Origin: CAIWHR01 sp035541655
GTDB taxonomy: Bacteria; Pseudomonadota; Gammaproteobacteria; Burkholderiales; Casimicrobiaceae
Direction: 5' to 3'
Length of the DNA: 64,000 nucleotides
Assembly (NCBI GenBank): GCA_035541655.1
Contig: DATKMY010000168.1
Location: 1-64,000 of the forward strand
Part shown: positions 32,340 through 40,566 of the stretch, piece by piece
Position numbering within the stretch: the first letter of the stretch is position 1
Layout of the letters: each line of letters opens with the position of its first letter
Notes under the pieces: generated by a model
Told to the model about the DNA's origin: nothing
The model's database searches: none
What the model saw: the letters and a program-made list of their open reading frames with translations, nothing else
Position numbers and translations under genes: made by a program

Positions 32340-33239
32340 ATGGCAAAGACGAAGACTCCCGCCACGAACCACGCGCCGCGCGCGGCAGCGAGCGCGGGAA
32401 CGGCCGCGTACAGCTCCCCGGCGCGTCAACCGGGAGCGCTCTACGAAACGATCGCCGTCGACGTCCGTGAGTCCGTCGCGCTCGTGGTCCTCTCGCGGCC
32501 GGACGTCCACAACGCGTTCAACGCCGTGCTCATCGCGGAGCTCACGCGCGCGCTTCGGGCTCTCGACGGCAATCCGTCGATTCGGGCCGTCGTCCTCCTC
32601 GGCGAGGGCAAGAGCTTCTGCGCGGGCGCCGATCTAAACTGGATGACGGAGATGGCGAGGTACGGCATCGCGGAGAACCTCGCCGATGCGAACGCGCTCG
32701 CCACGATGCTCAAGACGCTGTATCGCCTCTCGAAACCGACGATCGCCCGCGTTCACGGCGCCGCGTTCGGCGGTGGTGCGGGACTGGTCGCCTGCTGCGA
32801 CATCGCGTTCGCTGCGCAGGACGCGACGTTCTCCTTTTCCGAGGCGAAGCTAGGATTGATCCCGGCAACGATAGGCCCGTATGTCGTCGAGGCGATCGGC
32901 GCCCGTCATGCGCGGCGCTACTTCCTCTCTGCGGAGCGTTTCGCCGCGGCCGAGGCATTACGCATCGGACTGGTCCACGAAATCTACCCGCTCGAAGAGC
33001 TCGACGCGCGGATCAACGAAGTGCTGGCATCGCTGCTGCTCGCAGGGCCGCGCGCACAGGACGAAGCGAAGGCGCTGATCCGCGCCGTGCGCCCCGGCCC
33101 GATCGACGACGCGATGGTCGCCGACACGGCGGCGCGGATCGCCGGAGTGCGCGGATCGGAAGAAGGCAAAGAGGGCGTGGCGGCGTTCCTGCGCAAGCGC
33201 TCGCCGGCGTGGGTGCCGCAATCGCTGCGCAAGAAATGA
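32340..33239 (+). CDS. liuC: 3-Methylglutaconyl-CoA hydratase (enoyl-CoA hydratase family)
   Basis: This crotonase-fold protein should hydrate 3-methylglutaconyl-CoA to HMG-CoA, given its place between liuB and liuD. LSRPDVHNAFNAVLIAEL, AGADLNWMTEMARYG, the oxyanion loop GAAFGGGAGLVACCDIAFA and the catalytic-Glu region FSFSEAKLGLIPATIGPYVV are all present. The ATG at 32340 gives 299 aa, about 35 more than usual. The extra N-terminus is Ala/Pro/Thr-rich and may be disordered, or translation may begin at a later non-ATG codon; no clear ribosome site decides this. Confidence 0.93.
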   Translation: MAKTKTPATNHAPRAAASAGTAAYSSPARQPGALYETIAVDVRESVALVVLSRPDVHNAFNAVLIAELTRALRALDGNPSIRAVVLLGEGKSFCAGADLNWMTEMARYGIAENLADANALATMLKTLYRLSKPTIARVHGAAFGGGAGLVACCDIAFAAQDATFSFSEAKLGLIPATIGPYVVEAIGARHARRYFLSAERFAAAEALRIGLVHEIYPLEELDARINEVLASLLLAGPRAQDEAKALIRAVRPGPIDDAMVADTAARIAGVRGSEEGKEGVAAFLRKRSPAWVPQSLRKK

Positions 33240-33269
33240 CGGCGCGGACGAGATGACGGAGCACAGACG

Positions 33270-33893
33270 ATGACCGACGCGCTCTCGGCCTTCGACACCT
33301 GGCAGCTCGTCGCCCTGGCGGCAGCGCTTGGCTGGGCGAGCGGCATTCGACTCTACGCGGTACTCTTCATCGTCGGAGGCCTCGGCTATCTCGACGTGAT
33401 CGGGCTGCCACACGGGCTCGCGCTGCTCGAGCACCCGTGGGTTCTCGCCGCATCGGGGTTCATGTTCTGCGTCGAGTTCTTCGCCGACAAGATTCCCGGC
33501 GTCGACACGCTGTGGGACTTCGTTCACACGTTCATCCGCATTCCCGCCGGCGCCGCCCTCGCCGCGAGCGTGTTCGGCGACTCGAACGCGGCCGCGACGC
33601 TCGCCGCTGGGATTCTCGGCGGATCGCTCGCCGCCGGCAGCCATTTCGCCAAGGCGGGGAGCCGTGCCGTCATCAACACATCGCCCGAACCGTTCTCCAA
33701 CTGGGCCGCGTCCTTCGGCGAGGATCTCGCCGTCGGAACGATGCTGTGGCTCGCGTTCACGCACCCGATCGCTGCGCTCGTCGTTCTCGCGGTGCTCGTC
33801 GCGTTCATGCTCTGGCTGATCCCGAAGATCTGGCGGCTCATCCGCAGGCTCTTCGGCAGGTTGACCGACGCTCCGGGCGCGCCGGTCCGCTGA
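33270..33893 (+). CDS. DUF4126-type membrane protein
   Basis: The 207-residue protein has four or five hydrophobic segments and family motifs LAAALGWASGIRLYAVLFIVGGLGYL, FCVEFFADKIPGVDTLWDFVHTFIRIPAGA and GGSLAAGSHFAKAGSRAVINTSPEPFSNW. I recognise it as a DUF4126 protein; its function is unknown. It sits 30 bases after liuC and 15 before liuD, so it is co-transcribed with the methylcrotonyl-CoA carboxylase genes. Transport or membrane tethering are only guesses. Confidence 0.83.
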   Translation: MTDALSAFDTWQLVALAAALGWASGIRLYAVLFIVGGLGYLDVIGLPHGLALLEHPWVLAASGFMFCVEFFADKIPGVDTLWDFVHTFIRIPAGAALAASVFGDSNAAATLAAGILGGSLAAGSHFAKAGSRAVINTSPEPFSNWAASFGEDLAVGTMLWLAFTHPIAALVVLAVLVAFMLWLIPKIWRLIRRLFGRLTDAPGAPVR

Positions 33894-33908
33894 AGCTCGC
33901 GCGCGTCG

Positions 33909-35918
33909 ATGTTCGACAAGATCCTGATCGCCAACCGCGGAGAGATCGCCTGCCGGGTGGCGCGCACCGCGCGCCGGATGGGCGTGCGGACGGTTGCCGT
34001 CTATTCGGATGCCGACGTCGGCGCGCTGCACGTGACCGTTTGCGACGAAGCGTATCGGCTTGGCCCGCCCCCGCCGCGCGAGAGCTATCTGGACGGTGAC
34101 GCGATCATCGCGATCGCCAGGAGATCGGGCGCGCAGGCGATCCATCCCGGCTACGGATTTCTCTCCGAGAACGAGGACTTCGCCGCGGCGTGCGCGCGCG
34201 CAGGTCTCGTGTTCATCGGTCCTCCGCCCGCGGCCATCGCCGCGATGGGCTCGAAGTCGGCGGCGAAAAGCATCATGGGCAACGCCGGCGTGCCGCTCGT
34301 GCCCGGCTACCACGGTGACGACCAGGATCCCGGGCTTCTCGCTCGCGAGGCCGCGAAAATCGGCTACCCGGTGCTGATCAAGGCCGTGGCCGGAGGCGGC
34401 GGCAAGGGAATGAAGATCGTCGAGCGCAAAGCCGAGTTCCCGGCCGCGCTCGCGTCCGCAATGCGCGAAGCAAAGTCGTCTTTCGGCGACGACCGCGTGC
34501 TGGTCGAGAAATATCTGGCGGCGCCGCGGCACATCGAGATCCAGGTGTTCGCCGATACGCACGGCAACGCCGTCTATCTGTTCGAGCGTGACTGCTCGGT
34601 GCAGCGGCGCCATCAGAAAGTGCTCGAGGAAGCGCCGGCGCCGCGGATGCAGCCCGAGCATCGCCGCGCGATGGGACAGGCGGCGGTCGCGTGTGCGACG
34701 GCGATCGGCTACGTCGGCGCCGGAACCGTCGAGTTCATCGCGGCGGACTCGTTCGACCGCGACGGTGCGTTCTACTTCATGGAGATGAACACGCGATTGC
34801 AGGTCGAGCACCCGGTCACCGAAATGGTCACCGGCGAGGACCTCGTGGAGTGGCAGCTGCGCGTGGCGGCCGGCGAGCCGCTGCCGAAGCGCCAGGAGCA
34901 GCTCGCGCTGTCCGGGCATGCGATCGAGGCGCGCATCTACGCCGAGGACCCGGAGCGCGGCTTCCTGCCGTCGATCGGTACGATCAGGCATCTGCGCGCG
35001 CCCGCGGCGCGCTCGGCGGTGCGCGTCGACACCGGCGTTCGTGCGGGCGACGAGATCTCGGCGTACTACGACCCGATGATCGCGAAGCTGATCGTCCACG
35101 GCGCCGATCGCGGCGCTGCGCTCGCCTGCATGCGCGCGGCGCTCGCGGATTACGAGGTCGTCGGCGTGGCCACGAACGTCTCGTTTCTAAGTCGCGTCGT
35201 TGTCCACGACGCCTTCGCCTCCGGCAACGTCGACACCGGCCTCATCGAGCGGAATCGCGCGGCGCTGTTTCCGCCGCGAGCGCCTGCACCGCGAGAGGCG
35301 CTGCTAGCCGTCGCGATCGCTGAAGTTCGCGCGCTCGTCGCCGAGCGACGCAAAGCGGCGACCGCTTCCGGCGATCCCCACTCGCCGTGGCATGCCGTCG
35401 ACCCGTGGTGGCCGAACAGCGCCGTTCACGGGATCTCGCTGATCGTCGCCGACGGGGATACGCGCCACGCGATCTTCGTGCGCCGCGACGACGACGGATG
35501 GCGCGTCGCGCTCCCCGACGGCGAGGTCTCGGTTCGGGCGGCGGAGCGCGACGGGCGCCTCGCAATCGTCACTCCCGACGCCGAGCTGCGGGCGACCGTC
35601 GTGCGCGACGGAGGGTTGCGCCACGTCTTCACGCGCGAATGGCGGGCAAGCCTCGTGCTCGTCGACCCGCTCGCGCGCGCTGGAGCCGAGGAGGCGCACG
35701 GCGGGCATCTGACGGCGCCGATGTCGGGCCTCGTGGTCGCCGTGATGGTCAAGCCGGGAGAGAAGGTGCCGAAGGGTGCGCCGCTGATGATCCTCGAAGC
35801 GATGAAGATGGAGCACACGATCGCGGCGCCTGCCGCGGGTGTGGTGAAAGCAGTCAACTTCGCCGCCGGCGACCGCGTGAAGGAAGGCGCGGACCTCGTC
35901 GACATCGACGACGCTTGA
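33909..35918 (+). CDS. liuD: Methylcrotonyl-CoA carboxylase biotin (alpha) subunit
   Basis: This ATP-dependent subunit carboxylates its own biotin and hands CO2 to LiuB. Domains in order: biotin carboxylase N-lobe (FDKILIANRGEIACRVARTARRMG), ATP-grasp (KAVAGGGGKGMKIVE; FYFMEMNTRLQVEHPVTEMVTG), BC C-lobe (GHAIEARIYAEDPERGFLPS), a BT linker, and a C-terminal biotinyl domain with Lys633 in LEAMKMEHTI. The length is 669 aa, as usual. It needs biotin, and the bio genes lie at the right end of the window. Confidence 0.97.
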   Translation: MFDKILIANRGEIACRVARTARRMGVRTVAVYSDADVGALHVTVCDEAYRLGPPPPRESYLDGDAIIAIARRSGAQAIHPGYGFLSENEDFAAACARAGLVFIGPPPAAIAAMGSKSAAKSIMGNAGVPLVPGYHGDDQDPGLLAREAAKIGYPVLIKAVAGGGGKGMKIVERKAEFPAALASAMREAKSSFGDDRVLVEKYLAAPRHIEIQVFADTHGNAVYLFERDCSVQRRHQKVLEEAPAPRMQPEHRRAMGQAAVACATAIGYVGAGTVEFIAADSFDRDGAFYFMEMNTRLQVEHPVTEMVTGEDLVEWQLRVAAGEPLPKRQEQLALSGHAIEARIYAEDPERGFLPSIGTIRHLRAPAARSAVRVDTGVRAGDEISAYYDPMIAKLIVHGADRGAALACMRAALADYEVVGVATNVSFLSRVVVHDAFASGNVDTGLIERNRAALFPPRAPAPREALLAVAIAEVRALVAERRKAATASGDPHSPWHAVDPWWPNSAVHGISLIVADGDTRHAIFVRRDDDGWRVALPDGEVSVRAAERDGRLAIVTPDAELRATVVRDGGLRHVFTREWRASLVLVDPLARAGAEEAHGGHLTAPMSGLVVAVMVKPGEKVPKGAPLMILEAMKMEHTIAAPAAGVVKAVNFAAGDRVKEGADLVDIDDA

Positions 35919-35952
35919 CGCGGCGCTCGGGCGATAACGCATCGAGGCTCCC

Positions 35953-36873
35953 ATGAAGATCCTGCTCCAATCGCCGCGCGCCGATGAATGGCAGGCGCCG
36001 CTTGCGTCCGCGATGCCCGAAGCCAGCGTCGCGGTGTGGCCCGACGCGCCCGCGAACCCCGACTACGCCCTCGTATGGAAGCCCCCGGCGGAGGTCTTCG
36101 TCCGCGCGCGGCCCAGACGCGCGATCTTCAATCTGGGTGCCGGCGTCGACGGGCTGATGGGCGTGCCGACGCTGCCGAACGACGTGCCCGTGATCCGCCT
36201 CGAGGACGCGGGGATGGCCGAGCAGATGGCGGACTACGTGATCGTCGCGGTGCTCCGCGCCTACCGCGAAATGGACGTCTACGCGGCGCAGCAGCGCGAG
36301 GCGCTTTGGCGCACGCGCCCCCCGCCCATCGCGAAGAGCGCGTTCGGCGTTGGCTTCCTCGGCTTCGGCGTGCTCGGCAACGCCGTTGCGCGCGCGCTTC
36401 GCCCCTTCGGCTTCCCGCTCTACGCCTGGAGCCGCACGCGCAAGGTGGCGCCTGGGGTCGTGTCCTATGCGGGATTCGCGGAGCTCCACGAATTTCTCGC
36501 CAAGGCGCGCGTGCTCGTCTGCCTGCTGCCCGCAACGGCCGACACCGCGTCGCTCCTCGATCGCGTCGCGCTGCAGACGCTGCCGGCGGGGGCGCACGTC
36601 GTCAATGTCGCGCGCGGCGGCATCGTCGTCGACGAGGATCTGATCGCGCTGCTCGACAGCGGTCACCTCGGCGGCGCGACGCTCGACGTCTTCCGCGAAG
36701 AGCCGCTGCCGCGCGAGCATCCGTTCTGGCATCATTCGCGCATCGTGCTCACGCCGCACATATCGGCGATAACGCTGGTCACCGATTCGATCGCGCAGAT
36801 CGCCGCGAAGATCCGCCGACTCGAGCGCGGGGAACCGGTCACCGGCGTCGTCGACCGCGTGCGCGGCTATTGA
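35953..36873 (+). CDS. D-2-hydroxyacid dehydrogenase (glyoxylate/hydroxypyruvate reductase A-like)
   Basis: The 306-residue NAD(P)-dependent enzyme has the Rossmann turn GFLGFGVLGNAVARALRPFGF, Arg221 in NVARGG, a Glu in DVFREEPLP and the catalytic His269 in LTPHISAIT. The overall pattern is of the GhrA subgroup, which reduces glyoxylate or hydroxypyruvate. It lies 34 bases after liuD and nine before liuE; no step of leucine breakdown calls for it, so its role in the operon is unexplained. Confidence 0.88.
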   Translation: MKILLQSPRADEWQAPLASAMPEASVAVWPDAPANPDYALVWKPPAEVFVRARPRRAIFNLGAGVDGLMGVPTLPNDVPVIRLEDAGMAEQMADYVIVAVLRAYREMDVYAAQQREALWRTRPPPIAKSAFGVGFLGFGVLGNAVARALRPFGFPLYAWSRTRKVAPGVVSYAGFAELHEFLAKARVLVCLLPATADTASLLDRVALQTLPAGAHVVNVARGGIVVDEDLIALLDSGHLGGATLDVFREEPLPREHPFWHHSRIVLTPHISAITLVTDSIAQIAAKIRRLERGEPVTGVVDRVRGY

Positions 36874-36882
36874 GGTGCGGAA

Positions 36883-37806
36883 ATGACGAAGGCGTCGCGT
36901 TCATCGCTGCCGCGACGGGTCCGCCTGGTCGAGGTGGGTCCCCGTGACGGGCTGCAGAACGAAAAGGCGATCGTGCCGACCGACGTCAAGGTCGCACTCA
37001 TCGACAGCCTGACCGACGCCGGTTTCCCGGCGATCGAGGCGACGTCGTTCGTGTCGAAGAAGTGGGTTCCGCAGATGGGCGATGCTGCCGAGGTCATGGC
37101 GCGCATCCGGCGCAAGCAGGGCGTGCGCTACCCGGTGCTCACGCCGAACATGCACGGGTTCGAGGCCGCGCTCGCCGCGAAGGCCGACGAGGTCGCCGTG
37201 TTCGTCGCCGCGTCGGAAACCTTTTCGCGCAAGAACATCAATTGCGGGATCGCCGAGAGCCTCCAGCGCGCGCGGCCGATCTACGACGCGGCGAAGGCGC
37301 ATCACGTCCGCGTTCGCGGCTACATTTCGTGCACGCTCGGATGCCCCTACGAGGGGGACGTCGATCCCGCGAGGGTGAGCGAAGTCGCCGCGTCGTTGTT
37401 CGCGCTGGGATCGTACGAGATCGCTCTGGCAGACACGATCGGCGTCGCGACGGCAGGCAGGACGCAGGCGCTGATCGAGCGCGTCGCAGCCCACGTGCCC
37501 GTGGCGGCGCTGGCCGGGCACTTTCACGACACCTACGGGCAGGCGCTCACCAATACCTACGCGGCGCTGGAGATGGGTGTGGCGACTTTCGACTGCTCGG
37601 TCGCGGGACTCGGCGGCTGCCCTTATGCGAAGGGTGCCACCGGCAACGTTGCGAGCGAGGACGTCGTCTATCTGCTGGACGGCCTCGGCATCGAGACCGG
37701 TGTCGATCTCGGAGCGCTGCGCGCCGCGGGGCAGGCGATCTCGGATTTTCTCGACCGCCCCCCGGCATCGCGCGTCGCGCGCGCGCTCGCGGCAAAGAGT
37801 GCCTAG
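36883..37806 (+). CDS. liuE: Hydroxymethylglutaryl-CoA lyase
   Basis: The lyase splits HMG-CoA into acetyl-CoA and acetoacetate, closing the leucine pathway. The N-terminal metal-site motif VEVGPRDGLQNEK, an HFHDTYGQALTN segment with metal-binding His residues, and the active-site loop GLGGCPYAKGATGNVASED with catalytic Cys246 are intact. The length of 307 aa is typical of the TIM-barrel family. The start is ATG at 36883. Confidence 0.96.
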   Translation: MTKASRSSLPRRVRLVEVGPRDGLQNEKAIVPTDVKVALIDSLTDAGFPAIEATSFVSKKWVPQMGDAAEVMARIRRKQGVRYPVLTPNMHGFEAALAAKADEVAVFVAASETFSRKNINCGIAESLQRARPIYDAAKAHHVRVRGYISCTLGCPYEGDVDPARVSEVAASLFALGSYEIALADTIGVATAGRTQALIERVAAHVPVAALAGHFHDTYGQALTNTYAALEMGVATFDCSVAGLGGCPYAKGATGNVASEDVVYLLDGLGIETGVDLGALRAAGQAISDFLDRPPASRVARALAAKSA

Positions 37807-37839
37807 GGCGGGCGTGCTGACGACCGTGCGGAGGCCCGC

Positions 37840-38055
37840 ATGAGTGCCGATCGCGCTCCGGTCGTGCCGGTCCCGGACGACGTCGCTTCACCCTGCATCA
37901 GCGTTTGCGTGATGGACGCTTCGAGCGGGCTCTGCCTCGGCTGTTGGCGCACGCTCGACGAGATCGGCGCGTGGAGCGTCCTCGACGCGCACTCCAAGCG
38001 CGCGGTGCTCGCGGCAATTCTCGAACGGCGCGCCCGCGCAGGCTCGCGCAAATGA
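37840..38055 (+). CDS. DUF1289-family small Cys-rich protein
   Basis: The 71-residue protein shows the family pattern SPCISVCVMDASSGLCLGCWRTLDEIGAWS, with four Cys likely to bind a metal, and an AAILERRAR tail. The function is unknown. Its stop codon overlaps the next start (ATGA at 38052-38055), so the two are translationally coupled. Confidence 0.85.
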   Translation: MSADRAPVVPVPDDVASPCISVCVMDASSGLCLGCWRTLDEIGAWSVLDAHSKRAVLAAILERRARAGSRK

Positions 38056-38708
38056 TCGCCGACTGGTACTTCGATTTCGTCTCCCCGTTCGCGTTCCTGC
38101 AAGGCGAGCAGCTCGGCTCCCTTCCGTCGAAGGTCTCGATCCGCTATCGACCGGTGCTCTTTGCCGCGATCCTCGACGCGAACGGACAGCGCGGCCCGGC
38201 GGAGATCCCGGCGAAGCGCGCGTTCACCTATCGTTTCTGCCTGTGGCAGGCGAAGCGCCTTGGCATTGCGATGCGCTTTCCTCCAGAGCATCCGTTCAAT
38301 CCGCTTCCGCTCTTGCGCCTCGCGATCGCGTGCGATTCGACGGCGACAGCGATCCAGGCGATCTTCCGCTTCGTCTGGCGCGACGGCCGCCTTCCGGATC
38401 TGCCGATCGAATGGGCGGAGCTCGTTGAAACGCTTGGCGTCGACGCCGCCGCGGCGCGCATCGACTCCCGCGAGGTGAAGGACGAGCTCCGGCGCAACAC
38501 CGACGAGGCGATCGCCCGCGGCGTGTTCGGCGTGCCGACGCTCGCGATCGGCGACGAGCTCTTCTGGGGCGCGGACGCAACCCCGATGGCGATCGACTAC
38601 GTCACCGCGGGGTCGAGGTTTCCGGATCCCGAGTTTGCGCGCGTGGCGACCCTTCCCGTCGGCGCGACGCGGCGCGCCGCCACCGCGAATCCGCTCAGGA
38701 AGTCCTGA
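38052..38708 (+). CDS. 2-hydroxychromene-2-carboxylate isomerase-like protein
   Basis: The 218-residue DsbA-fold protein starts IADWYFDFVSPFAFLQ and ends with GVFGVPTLAIGDELFWGADATPM, both diagnostic of the HCCA isomerase family. The N-terminal Ser and the VPT cis-Pro are kept. It is a paralogue of the protein encoded at 28717 within the same operon. It begins inside the DUF1289 gene (4-base ATGA overlap) and its 3' end overlaps the convergent CaiB-type gene by 14 bases. It is the last gene of the presumed operon. Confidence 0.87.
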   Translation: MIADWYFDFVSPFAFLQGEQLGSLPSKVSIRYRPVLFAAILDANGQRGPAEIPAKRAFTYRFCLWQAKRLGIAMRFPPEHPFNPLPLLRLAIACDSTATAIQAIFRFVWRDGRLPDLPIEWAELVETLGVDAAAARIDSREVKDELRRNTDEAIARGVFGVPTLAIGDELFWGADATPMAIDYVTAGSRFPDPEFARVATLPVGATRRAATANPLRKS

Positions 38709-39921
38709 TCACGCCCGCCTCGGCGAGCGCGGCGATCGTCGAATCGTCGCACCCGGCTTCGCGCAGGATCTCGGCGCTGTGCTCGCCTTGCCGCGGCGCT
38801 TCGCGCGCGACCGCGAATGCGTGCCCCGAGAGCTTGAAAGGCGGCGCGTATGCGTGCGTGCCGTCGCGTCGCGTCAACACCATCGCGCGCGCCGCGAACT
38901 GCGGGTCAGCGAGCGCCTCGTCGAGAGTGGCCACGGGCGTCACGCAGCAATCGACCGGCGCGAGCCTCTCGGACCAGGCGGCGAGAGGCATTCCCGAGAA
39001 GATCCGCTCGAGCTCTTCGCGTACGCGCGCGCCCGCTTCGCCTCGCGCGAATTGCAAGCCGACCAGGTCGGAGCGTCCGAGCGCTGCGCAGAGCGCCGTC
39101 CAGAACTTCGGTTCGAGCGCACCGACGGCGAGCCAGCGTCCGTCCTGTGTCGGATAGACGCCGTAGCAAGGGACGCCGCCCGTCAGCAGATCGTCGCCGC
39201 GCACTCGCAGCGCTCCGAAATCGTCGAGCGCGCTGAGCGGCATGATGTTGTGCGCGAGCGATGCGTCGGCCATGGCGACGTCGATATGCGTGCCGCGTCC
39301 GGTGCGCTGCACCGCGAGGAGCGCGGCGAGAATCGCGACTCCCCCGGACGCCGCGCCGCCCAGCAGATCGGCGATCTGCAGATTGGAGATGACGGGCGGG
39401 CCGCCGCGTGCGCCCGTCTGGTCGAGAACACCCGCGTAGCCGAGATAGTTGATGTCGTGCCCGGCGAAACCCGCACGCGGACCGCTCTGCCCATAGCCGG
39501 TGATCGACGCATAGACGATTCGCGGATTGATGGCGGCGATCGTGGCGTAGTCGAGCTCGAGCGTCGCCATGACGCCGGGCCGGAAGCTCTCGACGAGAAC
39601 GTCGGCACCCCTGACGAGTGCATGGAAGGCCGTGCGGCCGCGGGCGTCCTTGAGATCGAGCGCGATGCTGCGCTTCCCGCGGTTCACCGCGCGAAAGAAC
39701 GCTGAAACGCCGCCCGGTTTCCCGCCGAGGCTCCGCGCGTAGTCGCCAGCGCCGGTGTCCTCGACCTTCACGACGTCGGCGCCGAGGTCCGCGAGATAGA
39801 GTGTGCAGACGGGCCCCGGCAGCAGGCGCGTCAGGTCGAGCACCCGAACCCCGCCAAGCGGCGCCGCGCCGTCGCCAGCGTTATCGCGCTGCGCCGCGGA
39901 CTCCTGCTGCTGCGGGGTCAC
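38695..39921 (-). CDS. CaiB/BaiF-type class III CoA-transferase or AMACR-like racemase
   Basis: The 408-residue protein has GVRVLDLTRLLPGPVCTLYLADLGADVVKVED at the N-terminus, NRGKRSIALDLKD, and a catalytic Asp region GHDINYLGYAGVL, typical of family III CoA-transferases and alpha-methylacyl-CoA racemases. The GTG at 39921 was chosen because it overlaps the purE stop as GTGA, a standard coupling. The frame is open far upstream, but that portion is the shadow of purE and the transglycosylase gene. Whether it moves CoA or racemises is not decidable here. Confidence 0.88.
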   Translation of the reverse strand: MTPQQQESAAQRDNAGDGAAPLGGVRVLDLTRLLPGPVCTLYLADLGADVVKVEDTGAGDYARSLGGKPGGVSAFFRAVNRGKRSIALDLKDARGRTAFHALVRGADVLVESFRPGVMATLELDYATIAAINPRIVYASITGYGQSGPRAGFAGHDINYLGYAGVLDQTGARGGPPVISNLQIADLLGGAASGGVAILAALLAVQRTGRGTHIDVAMADASLAHNIMPLSALDDFGALRVRGDDLLTGGVPCYGVYPTQDGRWLAVGALEPKFWTALCAALGRSDLVGLQFARGEAGARVREELERIFSGMPLAAWSERLAPVDCCVTPVATLDEALADPQFAARAMVLTRRDGTHAYAPPFKLSGHAFAVAREAPRQGEHSAEILREAGCDDSTIAALAEAGVIRTS

Positions 39922-40427
39922 CCCGATGGCGGGGGCACCCGCATGGCGCGCGCGGCGTTGGTCTGCTTCAACCGGAACGCCGCGAGCTTCCGCGCGATCG
40001 CAGGATCGGTGCCGGCAAGCATCGCGACGGCGAAAAGACCGGCATTCGCGGCACCGGCCTCGCCAATCGCGAACGTCGCGACGGGAATCCCCTTCGGCAT
40101 CTGGACCATCGAGAGGAGCGAATCCTCGCCGCGCAGGTACTTCGAAGGCACTGGAACGCCGAGCACGGGAACCGTCGTCTTGGCCGCGAGCACGCCCGCG
40201 AGGTGGGCTGCGCCTCCCGCGCCCGCGATGATGCAGCGCAGCCCGCGCGGGAGCGCATCCTCGGCGTACTCGAAGCAGTCGTCCGGCATGCGGTGCGCGG
40301 AAATGACGCGCGCCTCGTACGCGATGGCGAACGCTTCGAGCTGCGTCGTCGCGTTCTTCATGATCTCCCAGTCGCTGTCGCTGCCCATCAGCACGCCGAC
40401 GAGCGGCGCGTTTTTTCGTTGTGCCAT
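39918..40427 (-). CDS. purE: N5-carboxyaminoimidazole ribonucleotide mutase
   Basis: PurE moves the carboxyl group from N5-CAIR to C4 in purine synthesis. The 169-residue protein contains VGVLMGSDSDWEIMKNA, the active-site ISAHRMPD, GAGGAAHLAGVLAA and GVPVPSKYLRGEDSLLSMVQMPKGIPVATFAIG, all typical of class I PurE. purK, its usual partner, is not adjacent; instead a CoA-transferase gene is coupled to it. The start is ATG at 40427. Confidence 0.96.
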   Translation of the reverse strand: MAQRKNAPLVGVLMGSDSDWEIMKNATTQLEAFAIAYEARVISAHRMPDDCFEYAEDALPRGLRCIIAGAGGAAHLAGVLAAKTTVPVLGVPVPSKYLRGEDSLLSMVQMPKGIPVATFAIGEAGAANAGLFAVAMLAGTDPAIARKLAAFRLKQTNAARAMRVPPPSG

Positions 40428-40566
40428 CGGACCTCCCCGATGTCGGGCGAAAGCGGCGCGGGAACGCCCGCGCGCCCGCGGTGTCCACGAATCTTACCAT
40501 CCGGAATGCGCGCGCCGGGGATGACTTCGCCGCGCTCCTGCGGGCTCGGCAGGCTCCGGGCGACGC

